Below the pieces are notes generated by a model. It saw nothing but the letters and a program-made list of their open reading frames with translations. It ran no database searches and was not told where the DNA came from. 64,000 bases of DNA, taken from assembly GCF_003703975.1 (NCBI RefSeq), contig NZ_QTJY01000023.1, positions 1 through 64,000 of the forward strand. Reading direction: 5' to 3'. A program made the position numbers and the translations under genes. Origin of the DNA: Larkinella soli. Its GTDB lineage: Bacteria; Bacteroidota; Bacteroidia; Cytophagales; Spirosomataceae. Of this stretch, positions 42,444 to 50,836 are shown piece after piece; position 1 is the stretch's first letter, and the number at the start of each line of letters is the position of its first letter.

Positions 42444-45290
42444 TCAGGACTTGTAATGGCGAAGGTTGTAAGTGAACGTCAGCATGAAATACCGCTTCAG
42501 CACCAGCGACCTGTTGTCTTCCAGATAGGTTTCCGAAAAGGTCCGGCTGATGCTGTTGTTCTGGTTAAGAAGGTCAAAAACCGACAGCCGAAGTTCACCG
42601 GACTGGTTTTTAAACAGCTTTTTCGCCAAACTGGCGTTCCAGAGGGTGAAATTCTGATTAAAACCGCCCGTCAGGCCCTGATAGCCCTGATGGCTCAGAT
42701 CCGACCGGACGACGAGACCCTTCCACAACGTCCAGTTCAGCTGCGCCCCGGCGATCCGGGTCGTATAGTCGTTGTTCAGCTGCGCCTGAAGCGAATTAGC
42801 GACATTGCTGTAGTTGAATGAATAGGAAACCGTGAAGTCCAGCTTTTCGCTGATGTTACTGCCCAGCACAACCCCCTGCCCGAACGTATAGGTGTTGGCA
42901 AGATTAGTCCGGTTATTAATGAGGCTCGGTGTCCGGTTATAGTTGAAGGTCGTATTCAGGTTCAGATTGCTCTTGATGAAGGGCAGCGGAGTGCCGAAAG
43001 ACACGAAGGTACGCAGGTTCAGGGCATTCTCCAGATTGACGGGACGAGTCAGCTGCGCGCCTTTGGGCAGAAAGATCCCGCCCGGCAGCCGGGTGGGCTC
43101 ATCGGCCAGAAACAGCGAGGAACCGATGTAATCGCCGGTATAGTTCAGGTTTACCAGCCCGACCAGACTCCGTGCCTTTTCGGGGGTCGTCAGCGTATAC
43201 CGGGCCGTCAGGAAATGGGAATACGTCTGTTTCAGGTCCGGATTCCCGGCCGTCAGCAACAGCGGATTCGAGTTATCGACCACATTTTGCAGCTGATTGA
43301 TGCCGGGAGCCTGGGTGGAGGTCCGGTACATGAGCCGAAGGCGGCTTTCGTCGGTCAGCCGGTAATCGAGCATCAGCGACGGCAGAAAATTGTTGAAAGT
43401 CCGGTCGACCTCGTTCACCCGCGGAAACAGCTGGTTGCTCATCAGGTCGGCCCGCTGGTAGCCCAGGGTGGCGGATAAGCGCAGTTTTTTGCCGTTCAGG
43501 GTATAGCCTGCGCCCGCCCTCTGCGTCAGATAGTCGTTGTCGAAGGTGTTACTCAGCAGCGAATCAAGCCGGTCGTAGTCGTCCGTGGCCGGGTTCAGCC
43601 GGAAGGTCCGGCGGTCGGCATCGGTGTGGTTCAGATTGACGTTGTAGCTGAATTGTAGCAGCCCCTTGCCGACCGGTTCCGTGTAGGTTACATTACCGGA
43701 CAGCTGGTAGCCTCTGTTTTCGTTGCGCGTCTGCTGGTTCAGCAGCTGCGTAGTCGTATCGCCGTTGAAATACCCGTTTTGCGACAGAAGGCTATTGTTG
43801 CCCAGACGGTTGGTCAGGGTGGTTCCGAGGTTCAGGGAAAGCGTCCGGCCACGTTTGGCAAACCGGTGCCGGAACAGAATGTTGTTGTCGAAATTATAGC
43901 CCCGGTTGTTCGACGAATACGTATTGTCGGACGTATTCAGCAACGTCGAATCGAGCAGGGTCCGGCTGTCGGTGACGCTGGTCGAACGGTTTTGCTGCCA
44001 GCTTAGCCGGGGCGTAATCAGAATGGAGTTGTTGCTGTTGATGCGGTAATCGAACCGGAAGTTGAGCCGGTGGTTGAAATTCTGGTTGTTGGTGAAGGAA
44101 TTCTCCCGGTACGACTGCGTCGAATCGCCCGTAGCGTAATACTGCCGCAGCAGCGACTGCTCGTTGCGGTTCTGGCTGTTGTTGAAGAAATAGCTTCCCC
44201 GCACGGTCAGTTTGCTGCCCCATGTATCGGAGTAGTTGATTCCCAGCGAATTGGTGGTGTTGATGCCGTTCTGCTGGCCCACCAGGAAATTGTCGGAAAC
44301 ATTGCCGCCCCCGCCCCCCCCGGGCCCTCCGGAGCCTCCCCCGCCCCGGCGGCCCCCTCCTCCGCGCCCGCCCTGACCACCGCCCCCCGGACGCTGGCCC
44401 GAGCTGCCCAGCACCCCGAGCAGGTCCTGGCTGGAGAAGTTCTGCTGGTTGATGTTGTTCGACTGCCCGATGACGGAAATCCGCCGGTCCTTGTTGAACA
44501 GATTGACGCTGCCCCCGGCGGCATAGGTCCCCTGTGTCCCGACGCCCCCGTAAACCTTCCCGAACTGGCCGTTCTGGCGGTCGGGCCGGGTTACGATGTT
44601 GATGGTTTTGACGGTATTTCCGTCGTTGACGCCCGTAAACTGCGCCTGATCGCTCAGCCGGTCGAAAACCTCGATCCTGGAAATGACCTCGGCGGGCAGG
44701 TTCTTTAGCGCAATGGCCGGGTCGTCGCCGAAAAACGGTTTGCCGTCGACCAGAATTTCCTGCACGTTCTCGCCCTGTACTTTGACGGCTCCTCCGCTGA
44801 CGTCCACCCCCGGCATCTTTTTCAGAAGGTCCTCGGCCTGCGCATCCCGGTTGACTTTGAAGGCGTTCGCGTTGAACTGGAGCGTATCGCCTTTCTGTTC
44901 GGCGGTCGGCAGTTTCCCGACCACCTTCACTTCCTTCAGCTGCCGGGCGCCTTCGACCAGCCGGATGAGGCCCAGATCCAGCCCTTCGCCCAGCACCATG
45001 ACGGTGCGCGTATAGTCGTTAAAACCGATATAGCTGGCCCGCAGCTGATAAGGCTGTACGGGCAGGTTCGAAAACTGGAACACCCCGGCGGTGTCGGTGA
45101 CGGTTCCGAGCCGGTCGGTGCTGTCTTTCTGGTTGATGAGCATGACATTGACACCGACCAGCGGCCGGCTCCTTTCATCCGTGATCGTTCCGCGCAGCTG
45201 GTTCGTCTGGGCGAAGGCGGACGCGCCGAGGAGGGTGGCCGCCAGCGTCAGCAGACTTTCTTTTCCGAAAAGGTTGAGCAGGAGTTTCAT
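42444..45290 (-). CDS. Outer membrane beta-barrel protein with carboxypeptidase-like N-domain
   Basis: A 948-residue TonB-receptor-like protein. After the signal peptide (to about residue 27) comes a carboxypeptidase-regulatory-like domain (about 30-120), then a plug-like domain with VDVSGGAVKVQGENVQEILV and DGKPFFGDDPAIALKNLPAE, and a long OMP_b-brl_3-type barrel. A Gly/Arg-rich insert (about residues 297-333) sits between plug and barrel. There is no SusD partner. It lies downstream of a sigma/anti-sigma/Spy/PepSY group on the same strand, and may be part of that envelope-stress regulon. Confidence 0.88.
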   Translation of the reverse strand: MKLLLNLFGKESLLTLAATLLGASAFAQTNQLRGTITDERSRPLVGVNVMLINQKDSTDRLGTVTDTAGVFQFSNLPVQPYQLRASYIGFNDYTRTVMVLGEGLDLGLIRLVEGARQLKEVKVVGKLPTAEQKGDTLQFNANAFKVNRDAQAEDLLKKMPGVDVSGGAVKVQGENVQEILVDGKPFFGDDPAIALKNLPAEVISRIEVFDRLSDQAQFTGVNDGNTVKTINIVTRPDRQNGQFGKVYGGVGTQGTYAAGGSVNLFNKDRRISVIGQSNNINQQNFSSQDLLGVLGSSGQRPGGGGQGGRGGGGRRGGGGSGGPGGGGGGNVSDNFLVGQQNGINTTNSLGINYSDTWGSKLTVRGSYFFNNSQNRNEQSLLRQYYATGDSTQSYRENSFTNNQNFNHRLNFRFDYRINSNNSILITPRLSWQQNRSTSVTDSRTLLDSTLLNTSDNTYSSNNRGYNFDNNILFRHRFAKRGRTLSLNLGTTLTNRLGNNSLLSQNGYFNGDTTTQLLNQQTRNENRGYQLSGNVTYTEPVGKGLLQFSYNVNLNHTDADRRTFRLNPATDDYDRLDSLLSNTFDNDYLTQRAGAGYTLNGKKLRLSATLGYQRADLMSNQLFPRVNEVDRTFNNFLPSLMLDYRLTDESRLRLMYRTSTQAPGINQLQNVVDNSNPLLLTAGNPDLKQTYSHFLTARYTLTTPEKARSLVGLVNLNYTGDYIGSSLFLADEPTRLPGGIFLPKGAQLTRPVNLENALNLRTFVSFGTPLPFIKSNLNLNTTFNYNRTPSLINNRTNLANTYTFGQGVVLGSNISEKLDFTVSYSFNYSNVANSLQAQLNNDYTTRIAGAQLNWTLWKGLVVRSDLSHQGYQGLTGGFNQNFTLWNASLAKKLFKNQSGELRLSVFDLLNQNNSISRTFSETYLEDNRSLVLKRYFMLTFTYNLRHYKS

Positions 45291-45359
45291 GGAAGAAAGA
45301 AGGTGTGGAGATTGCAGGGAAACGACTGGTTACTACTAAACCCGATTCCGGGAAATTAA

Positions 45360-45402
45360 TCCCGGAAGAACCATTCCCTGAATCCGGGCGGTTCTTCCGG
45401 GA
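45360..45402 (-). terminator. Hairpin between the PepSY-like gene and the OMP gene
   Basis: TCCCGGAAGAACC (45360-45372) pairs perfectly with GGTTCTTCCGGGA (45390-45402). No T-run follows on the minus strand, so it may be an attenuator or an RNA-stability element that lowers expression of the downstream OMP gene relative to the upstream genes. Confidence 0.6.
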
Positions 45403-45410
45403 CCGTTCGA

Positions 45411-45773
45411 TCAGCGACGGCGTTGTCCGCCCCCGCGCGGGCCGCGGCCCATCATCTCACGGTTGTTGACCAGCGCTCCTTTGGCGTCGAAAGTCAGGAC
45501 CCGGCGGGTGTCGCCACTGGCCAGCACGACAAAAAACTTACCTTCGGCATCCTTCGCCATCCGGCGCACTTCGGCGCTCGCATATTCCTTTTTAAGGTAC
45601 GCGGAGGCTTCGGCGGGCAGGTCTTTGGCTTCGATCGGCGTCATGTCCCGGAACCGGTTGAACGAACGACCGTTGGCCGTACTGTCCGCCCGGCGGCCGG
45701 GGTTTTGCTGGGCATATCCTGAGGTTACACCAAGAGCCGTGATCACACACGCCCAGAGAATTACTTTTTTCAT
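45411..45773 (-). CDS. Small secreted PepSY-like protein
   Basis: A 120-residue periplasmic protein with signal peptide MKKVILWACVITALGVTSGYAQ. The body contains LPAEASAYLKKEYASAEVRR followed by a beta-hairpin-like VVLASGDTRRVLTFDAKGAL, as in PepSY-like (DUF2874) proteins in Bacteroidota. The tail is Gly/Arg-rich. A second copy of the sigma-type promoter motif (45803-45832) sits just upstream, so it is probably a direct target of the sigma factor at 46705. Confidence 0.65.
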   Translation of the reverse strand: MKKVILWACVITALGVTSGYAQQNPGRRADSTANGRSFNRFRDMTPIEAKDLPAEASAYLKKEYASAEVRRMAKDAEGKFFVVLASGDTRRVLTFDAKGALVNNREMMGRGPRGGGQRRR

Positions 45774-45802
45774 GATGAAGAAAATTTTGTTGTTACAATC
45801 AC

Positions 45803-45832
45803 TTAGGTCGAATCGACGGGCAAAACCTGCGG
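45803..45832 (-). promoter_or_regulatory. Putative ECF sigma promoter (copy B, before the PepSY-like gene)
   Basis: On the minus strand CCGCAGGTTTT (45822-45832), a 9-bp spacer and TTCGACCTAA (45803-45812). The blocks and the spacing are identical to copy A before the sigma gene. They lie 30 bp upstream of the start codon at 45773. Confidence 0.7.
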
Positions 45833-45848
45833 TCCACGGGAAAAATTT

Positions 45849-46370
45849 TTACCGCCGGATCGAATCCTTCCGCTGAAAGTCGGGCCGGCGGCCGAAAGGC
45901 GGCCCTCCGCCCCGCCCCAGACCGCGCCGGACGAACGGCATGTCGACCAGAATCTTTTTCAGCTTCATACGCTGCTCGGGTGTGCAGATGGCGGCCACCT
46001 GCCGGAAGTGGTTCAGTGTCAGGACGTCGAGCCGGGTCACCTGCGCATTGACGGCCGCGGCTTTTTCGGCCAGCTGCCGGTCGGTGAGCGAATCGTCGAT
46101 CTGTTGGTAAAAATCCTGCCGGGCAGCCCTCATCTGCCGCGCCAGGGGCAGACTCTCCTGAAAATAGGACTTGCGGAGCTGGTTGTACTGTTCACGCTGG
46201 CGGGCCGAGAACCCGAGCGTGTCGGCCAGAAACGTAGCCCGGCCGGTCCGCCGGAACAGGTGTCCCCGCCTTTCATGGCCGAAGCCCATCCAGGCCAGCA
46301 GGGCACCGTTCAGCAGGACCAGCGCCACCACGACGCCGATCAGGATGCGTATTTTTCGTTGGTCATTCAT
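45849..46370 (-). CDS. Spy/CpxP-like periplasmic sensor or chaperone
   Basis: A 173-residue protein with an N-terminal signal anchor (about 9-30, ILIGVVVALVLLNGALLAWM). The rest is helical, with LGFSARQREQYNQLRKSYF and AICTPEQRMKLKKILVDM, which correspond to the two LTxxQ-like motifs (FSARQ, CTPEQ) of Spy/CpxP proteins. Such proteins bind misfolded proteins or metals and modulate envelope-stress signalling. It overlaps the anti-sigma gene by 8 bp and ends in a Gly/Arg-rich tail. Confidence 0.82.
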   Translation of the reverse strand: MNDQRKIRILIGVVVALVLLNGALLAWMGFGHERRGHLFRRTGRATFLADTLGFSARQREQYNQLRKSYFQESLPLARQMRAARQDFYQQIDDSLTDRQLAEKAAAVNAQVTRLDVLTLNHFRQVAAICTPEQRMKLKKILVDMPFVRRGLGRGGGPPFGRRPDFQRKDSIRR

Positions 46371-46704
46371 CGGCCGTGTCCCAGTTATATTGCAGGAGTT
46401 GGTATTCGGTTAAAAAGCCGTCGTAGGTTTCCGATTCGGCGGGGGCGGGGCTGTCGGCCGGGTTCTGATAGCCGACGGCGACGGCCAGATTCAGCAGCAC
46501 CAGCAGCGCCAGTCCGGCCACCGCATAGGCCGGGCGAAACCACCAGGCCGGTACAGGCTGCTGCGGCTCCGACCGGCGAGCCAGCCGGGCCTGAACGCGG
46601 GCATAAAAGAACGGTTTGGGTTCGGCCGGTTCCACCTTCCGGAGCTTCCCGAAAAGCGCTTCCCATTGATCCGGTTTCTCATCCTTTTTCATCGTATCCT
46701 TCAT
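46363..46704 (-). CDS. Probable membrane anti-sigma factor
   Basis: A 113-residue protein with one membrane helix (about 60-80, AYAVAGLALLVLLNLAVAVG). The cytoplasmic N-terminus (about 1-50; WEALFGKLRKVEPAEPKPFF then YARVQARLARR) has a layout seen in short anti-sigma factors of this sigma class. The C-terminus is a short periplasmic tail. Its ATG directly follows the TAA of the sigma gene. The call rests on gene order and topology, with no recognised zinc motif. Confidence 0.6.
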   Translation of the reverse strand: MKDTMKKDEKPDQWEALFGKLRKVEPAEPKPFFYARVQARLARRSEPQQPVPAWWFRPAYAVAGLALLVLLNLAVAVGYQNPADSPAPAESETYDGFLTEYQLLQYNWDTADE

Positions 46705-47268
46705 TTACAGACTACCACTTAACTTCTTTTTCAGATTCTGTCGGGCCCGGTGGATCAGCGATTCGACGGCCGAGACCGTCAGCTGCTGCACGTCGGCAAT
46801 CTCCTGATAGCTCAGCCCGTCGAGGTAATGCAGGGTAAAAGCCACCTTCTGTTTGTCGGGCAGACGGCCGATGGCCCCAAACAGCAGCTGCATTTGTTCC
46901 CGGTCTTCCAGCGCCACGCCCGGATGATGAAAATCCGGCGGGTGATAATTCACCTGGTTGTCGCTCCCGAACAGGCTGGTGAAGAAGGCAAACCGCTTTT
47001 TGGCCTTTCGTTTCTGAATCACTTTCAGGGCGTTGGAGGTGGCGATCCGGTAGAGCCAGGTCCGCAGAGCGGCCTCTCCCCGAAACCGGTCGATGGTTTC
47101 ATACACTTCCACAAACACCTCCTGCGCCACATCTTCGGCCTCTTCCGCATTCTGCACCAGCGCCAGCACCGTATTGTACACCTGCCGCTGGTGGGTCTCC
47201 ACCAGGTACCGGAAGGCTTTTTCGTCCTTCCGTTTCAGGTTTTCAATCAGTTCGGGTTCCGAATACAA
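46705..47268 (-). CDS. RNA polymerase ECF sigma factor
   Basis: A 187-residue sigma factor. Region 2 is near 22-90 (DEKAFRYLVETHQRQVYNTV, then EDVAQEVFVEVYETIDRF), with ALRTWLYRIATSNALKVI as its end; region 4 is near 130-180 (LPDKQKVAFTLHYLDGLSYQ, then EIADVQQLTVSAVESLIHRA). It probably recognises the motif at 47293-47322 and 45803-45832 and so activates its own operon. The membrane protein encoded next would be its anti-sigma. Confidence 0.93.
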   Translation of the reverse strand: MYSEPELIENLKRKDEKAFRYLVETHQRQVYNTVLALVQNAEEAEDVAQEVFVEVYETIDRFRGEAALRTWLYRIATSNALKVIQKRKAKKRFAFFTSLFGSDNQVNYHPPDFHHPGVALEDREQMQLLFGAIGRLPDKQKVAFTLHYLDGLSYQEIADVQQLTVSAVESLIHRARQNLKKKLSGSL

Positions 47269-47292
47269 AGCGTGCGGGATTATTACACGGGG

Positions 47293-47322
47293 TTAGGTCG
47301 AAAAAAGGCGTAAAACCTGCGG
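47293..47322 (-). promoter_or_regulatory. Putative ECF sigma promoter (copy A, before the sigma gene)
   Basis: On the minus strand CCGCAGGTTTT (47312-47322), a 9-bp spacer and TTCGACCTAA (47293-47302), 25 bp before the sigma start codon. The first block would be the -35 and the second the -10 of an ECF-type promoter. The identical arrangement before 45773 supports it. Confidence 0.7.
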
Positions 47323-47412
47323 CTGGTTTGAAAAAATTTGCATTCTTTTTTCCTCCGCCCGGGGCCGGACCCGAACCTTTCCTCCTTTCGGCAGTTCATT
47401 CTTACAAAATAA

Positions 47413-47443
47413 TTGTTCAACTGCCCGAAAGCCGGTAATTTCG
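47413..47443 (+). promoter_or_regulatory. Putative promoter of the terC-like gene
   Basis: TTG at 47413-47415, a 20-bp spacer and TAATTTCG at 47436-47443 (one mismatch from TAnnTTTG). The start codon is at 47476, giving a leader of about 26 nt. Confidence 0.55.
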
Positions 47444-47475
47444 GCCCTGTTCACCAACGTTCAACCGCATCACGA

Positions 47476-48291
47476 ATGGATCAGCTCTTTTCAGCCGAGG
47501 GTATCATCAGTTTATTGACTCTGACCTTTCTGGAAATTGTTCTCGGTATCGACAATATCATCTTCATCTCTATTGCAGCCAACAAATTAACGGCCGCAGA
47601 ACAGCCTAAAGCCCGGAACACCGGTTTGATTCTGGCCATGATTTTCCGGGTGGCCCTCCTGTTTGGAATTTCGGTGCTGATTTCGCTCAGCAAGCCGTTC
47701 ATGACCATCGCCACCGGCTGGTTCGACGCCGAGCCGACCGGGCAGAGCATCATTCTGTTCGTGGGAGGTCTGTTTCTGCTGTACAAAGCCACCTCCGAGA
47801 TTCATCACAAGCTGGAAGGTCACACGGGCGATGAGACCGAGCAGACAGCCACCAAAGGAAAAGCCACTATCAGCGGGGTGATTACCCAGATTGCCATCAT
47901 CAACATCGTGTTTTCCATCGACTCCATCCTGACGGCGGTCGGGCTGACGCAGAATATCACCATCATGATCGTCGCGGTAGTGATTTCCGTCCTGATCATG
48001 ATGTTCTTCGCCGGGCCGGTCGGCCGGTTCGTCAATGAGCACCCCAGTATTCAGATGCTGGGTCTGGCTTTCCTGATCATGATCGGCTTCATGCTGATCG
48101 CCGAGGGAGCGCATCTGGCCGAGGTAGTCGTTTTCAATCAGCACATCGGAACCGTCCCGAAAGGCTATCTGTACTTCGCGATCGCCTTCTCGCTGCTGGT
48201 CGAGTTCCTGAACATGCGGCTGCGCAAAACCATAAAACCCGTCCAGCTGCACGGCTATGAGGAACGGGCGAAACGGGAAGGCGTCATCTGA
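47476..48291 (+). CDS. TerC family membrane protein
   Basis: 271 residues from the ATG at 47476; the longer frame upstream begins within the promoter. Seven or so helices; the two signature acidic motifs are LEIVLGIDNIIFIS (about 18-31) and VFSIDSILTAVGL (about 151-163). Characterised TerC relatives export Mn2+ or act in tellurite resistance and in metalation of exported proteins. The C-terminal tail is short and charged. It is transcribed divergently from the ECF sigma gene. Confidence 0.92.
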   Translation: MDQLFSAEGIISLLTLTFLEIVLGIDNIIFISIAANKLTAAEQPKARNTGLILAMIFRVALLFGISVLISLSKPFMTIATGWFDAEPTGQSIILFVGGLFLLYKATSEIHHKLEGHTGDETEQTATKGKATISGVITQIAIINIVFSIDSILTAVGLTQNITIMIVAVVISVLIMMFFAGPVGRFVNEHPSIQMLGLAFLIMIGFMLIAEGAHLAEVVVFNQHIGTVPKGYLYFAIAFSLLVEFLNMRLRKTIKPVQLHGYEERAKREGVI

Positions 48292-48307
48292 TCGGCCCTA
48301 TGACCGA

Positions 48308-48349
48308 AAAAGGGAAAAAAAGCCGGGATCCCGGTTTTTTTTCCCTTTT
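48308..48349. terminator. Bidirectional terminator
   Basis: A long palindrome with GCCGGGATCCCGG at its centre, flanked by A-run/T-run and GGG/CCC blocks, so each strand ends in a U-tract. It sits between the convergent terC-like gene (ends 48291) and the secreted protein gene (ends 48376). Confidence 0.85.
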
Positions 48350-48375
48350 ACCTATATATAATGTATTGATAGAAT

Positions 48376-49050
48376 TTACTGCAAACCGTTGACGGCCGTT
48401 ACGAGGGCGGACAGGCCGCTTTCCTCATTGAGGCTGATGTCTTTTTCCTTCATCAGCTTTTCAACCCGGTCTTTCTGCTCCGGGAAAGCCGCCAGCACCG
48501 ATTTTTTAGTTTTCTGGATACGTTGCACCGACCCGTCCGGTTTAGCCACGAAATACCAGTCCTGCTTCTGAAACTCGCGGTTGCCGGTTGCCGAATTGTA
48601 CGCTTTGCTTTCCATCAGATTTACCTTATACTGCTTCAGCAGCTTCGTCGGTCCGTCGACCAGGACCTGATAAAAGGTATTGGGGGTGTTGCTGCCGGTG
48701 GCGGCAAAGCCGTTCCGGAACACAAGCTCATTGCCGTCGGCAATCCGGAATTCCTTCACATTTTCGGGGTTGAGCCGGTAGGTCTGACCGTTTTGCAGGT
48801 ATTCGAGTTCTCCGGCGTAGGTATCGAACCGGATCTTCAGCTTGTCGTACGAACGATTCGTAGCGGTCGTAAGCGCTCCGTTTTTCCAGGCTTCGTCCAG
48901 ATAGGGCGAGCCCTGAATATTGACGTACTTGTTCTCAACGAGAACCTGACCGTTGGCGTCGGTCAGGAAGGCGGCCTGGGCCCGGCAGATGCCGGCAGCC
49001 GTCACGCTCAGGATGGCGATGAGCAGGGCGGAACGAACGATTTTCTTCAT
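48376..49050 (-). CDS. Secreted hypothetical protein
   Basis: A 224-residue protein with signal peptide MKKIVRSALLIAILSVTAAG. The body contains beta-rich segments (YAGELEYLQNGQTYRLNPEN, then FRIADGNELVFRNGF) and a helical C-terminus rich in Lys and Glu. It resembles a type of Cytophagales periplasmic protein in which the last third repeats charged helices, but I cannot name a family. It has its own promoter region upstream and is divergent from nuoN. Confidence 0.6.
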   Translation of the reverse strand: MKKIVRSALLIAILSVTAAGICRAQAAFLTDANGQVLVENKYVNIQGSPYLDEAWKNGALTTATNRSYDKLKIRFDTYAGELEYLQNGQTYRLNPENVKEFRIADGNELVFRNGFAATGSNTPNTFYQVLVDGPTKLLKQYKVNLMESKAYNSATGNREFQKQDWYFVAKPDGSVQRIQKTKKSVLAAFPEQKDRVEKLMKEKDISLNEESGLSALVTAVNGLQ

Positions 49051-49165
49051 CTTGATAGGTCGAATGAACTACAGGTTGCAGGAAGAAGCCGGTCAGGCTA
49101 AAAGCAGTAGCCGGCCGGCAAGGTAAAGATAACGAACCGGCCCCAAATCCGGAACGCTTTTTTCG

Positions 49166-49173
49166 TACCTTTG
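49166..49173 (+). promoter_or_regulatory. -7 element of nuoN promoter
   Basis: TACCTTTG is a perfect TAnnTTTG match 33 bp before the TTG start codon of nuoN. No convincing -33 TTG is present at the usual spacing. Confidence 0.45.
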
Positions 49174-49205
49174 CGGCCGTCAGAACCTGCCTATTTCTTT
49201 CCGCT

Positions 49206-50687
49206 TTGCAACTCATTGATCAACTGAATGATATTCTTCAAAGCCTGGCTGGTTTCAGGCCGGAGATGGCCCTGAGTGTTTCCCTGGTGATCGTGGTGCT
49301 GGCCGATCTGATCTATATGCGCCGTTCGGCCCTGCACCGGCCTCTGCTCTACGGCCTGACGCTGGCTCTGGTCGTTCTGGCGGGTGGTCTGGTCGTTGCC
49401 CAGTGGTTTCAGCCCAAAGGTTTTTTATTCAGTTCCCTGCTTTTTCTGGACAATCAGGCGGTTTTCTTCAAGCTGGTGGTGACGCTGGCCGCGGCTTTCG
49501 CGATCCTTCATGCTTGGTTTACCACCCCCGCCCGGCTGCTGATCCCCGACTGGCTGCCGATTCTGCTCGGGCTGCTGCTCGGGCTGTATCTGATGACCAT
49601 GTCGGTCAACCTGCTGACGATCTACCTGAGCATCGAGCTGGTGTCGATCAGCTCCTACCTGCTGACGGCCCTTTCGGCCGACCGGAAAGCGTCGGAAGGC
49701 GGGTTAAAATATCTGCTGTTCGGGGCGGTCAGCTCCGCCATCATGCTTTACGGCATGTCGCTGCTCTACGGTCTGACCGGCACGCTCGACCTGACCAGTT
49801 CGGTGGTGGAAGCGGAGCTGGCCAAAAACGCGCCGTACGTCGTCTATCTGGCCGGTTTTCTGACGCTGGCCGGCATTCTGTTCAAGCTGTCGCTGGTGCC
49901 GTTCCATGTCTGGACGCCCGATGCCTACGAGGCCGCCCCGACGCCGGTCGTCGCCTTTTTCTCCGTCGGCCCAAAGGCGGCCGCCCTGCTGGTTCTGATG
50001 CGGGTTCTGACGGCCCTGCCGGCCAATTTCCAGACCCCGCTGGCCGTGGTGGCGCTGGCGAGCATCACGCTCGGTAATCTCTCGGCCCTCTGGCAGACCG
50101 ACGCCAAACGCCTGCTGGCCTATTCCTCCATCGCCCATGCCGGTTTTCTGCTGGTCGGGGTCATCGCCTTCAACGAAACGGGTTTCCAGGCCGCCACGTT
50201 CTACATGGCTACCTACGTGTTCATCAGCATGGCCGCCTTCCTGCTGATCGACCTGCTGGGCGGTCCGAGGTCGGAAACGCATTCCAACCGGCGACCGGTT
50301 TTGCAGGACTTCCGTGGTCTGGGGCTTACCCAGCCTCTTTTCAGCATTTTTGTCACCGTCGTGATGATCGCCCTGACCGGGTTGCCGCCCACCGTCGGCT
50401 TTACGGCCAAGCTCCTGGCCTTTTCTTCCCTGCTGGAAGCGTATCAGACCAGCGGGAACGGCTGGCTGATCGCCCTGTTCGGCATCGGGCTGCTCAATGC
50501 GGTCATTTCCCTGTTTTATTATCTGCGGATTCCGTTCCTGCTCTTTTTCCGTCCGGCCCCCGAAAGCGCCGGGCCGGAAGCGTCTCCCTCCCGTCCGCAG
50601 CTGGCGCTGGCCGCGATTCTGACGCTTCCGATAATCTTGTTCTTTTTCAAGCCGGAATGGATTCTGCAATGGATTGAAGGATTATAG
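49206..50687 (+). CDS. nuoN: NADH-quinone oxidoreductase subunit N
   Basis: A 493-residue membrane subunit of complex I with about fourteen helices. Proton-antiporter-type signatures include LLTIYLSIELVSISSYLLTA near 137-156, FKLSLVPFHVWTPDAYEAAP near 223-242, and the helix-broken KRLLAYSSIAHAGFLLVGV near 300-318. The key Glu (in SIELVS) and Lys (in FKLSLVPFH, KRLLAYSS) are present. It starts with TTG; the next in-frame ATG is at residue 21, and homologues have the N-terminal segment, so TTG is favoured. No other nuo gene is adjacent, so it stands apart from the complex I operon. Confidence 0.93.
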   Translation: MQLIDQLNDILQSLAGFRPEMALSVSLVIVVLADLIYMRRSALHRPLLYGLTLALVVLAGGLVVAQWFQPKGFLFSSLLFLDNQAVFFKLVVTLAAAFAILHAWFTTPARLLIPDWLPILLGLLLGLYLMTMSVNLLTIYLSIELVSISSYLLTALSADRKASEGGLKYLLFGAVSSAIMLYGMSLLYGLTGTLDLTSSVVEAELAKNAPYVVYLAGFLTLAGILFKLSLVPFHVWTPDAYEAAPTPVVAFFSVGPKAAALLVLMRVLTALPANFQTPLAVVALASITLGNLSALWQTDAKRLLAYSSIAHAGFLLVGVIAFNETGFQAATFYMATYVFISMAAFLLIDLLGGPRSETHSNRRPVLQDFRGLGLTQPLFSIFVTVVMIALTGLPPTVGFTAKLLAFSSLLEAYQTSGNGWLIALFGIGLLNAVISLFYYLRIPFLLFFRPAPESAGPEASPSRPQLALAAILTLPIILFFFKPEWILQWIEGL

Positions 50688-50763
50688 AATTTCATTTTAC
50701 GAATAAACCCTGGTAATCGAAAAAAGAATTTCGGGCGAAAGCCGAAGCCCAACCAGCTTTTCG

Positions 50764-50771
50764 TAACTTTG
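50764..50771 (+). promoter_or_regulatory. -7 element of purF promoter
   Basis: TAACTTTG matches TAnnTTTG perfectly, 66 bp upstream of the purF start codon. A -33 TTG at the usual spacing is not evident. Confidence 0.45.
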
Positions 50772-50836
50772 TCTTAACATCCGCTGAACGAAAAACCCGG
50801 AGCGGCAGTTATCTTCTCAGCAACATAAGACCAAGC

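Noticed and set aside
42218-42475. 85-codon plus-strand frame upstream of wzc
   Set aside because: It overlaps the end of the beta-barrel gene and has no homologous feature. The TAATTTTG upstream lacks a -33 partner.
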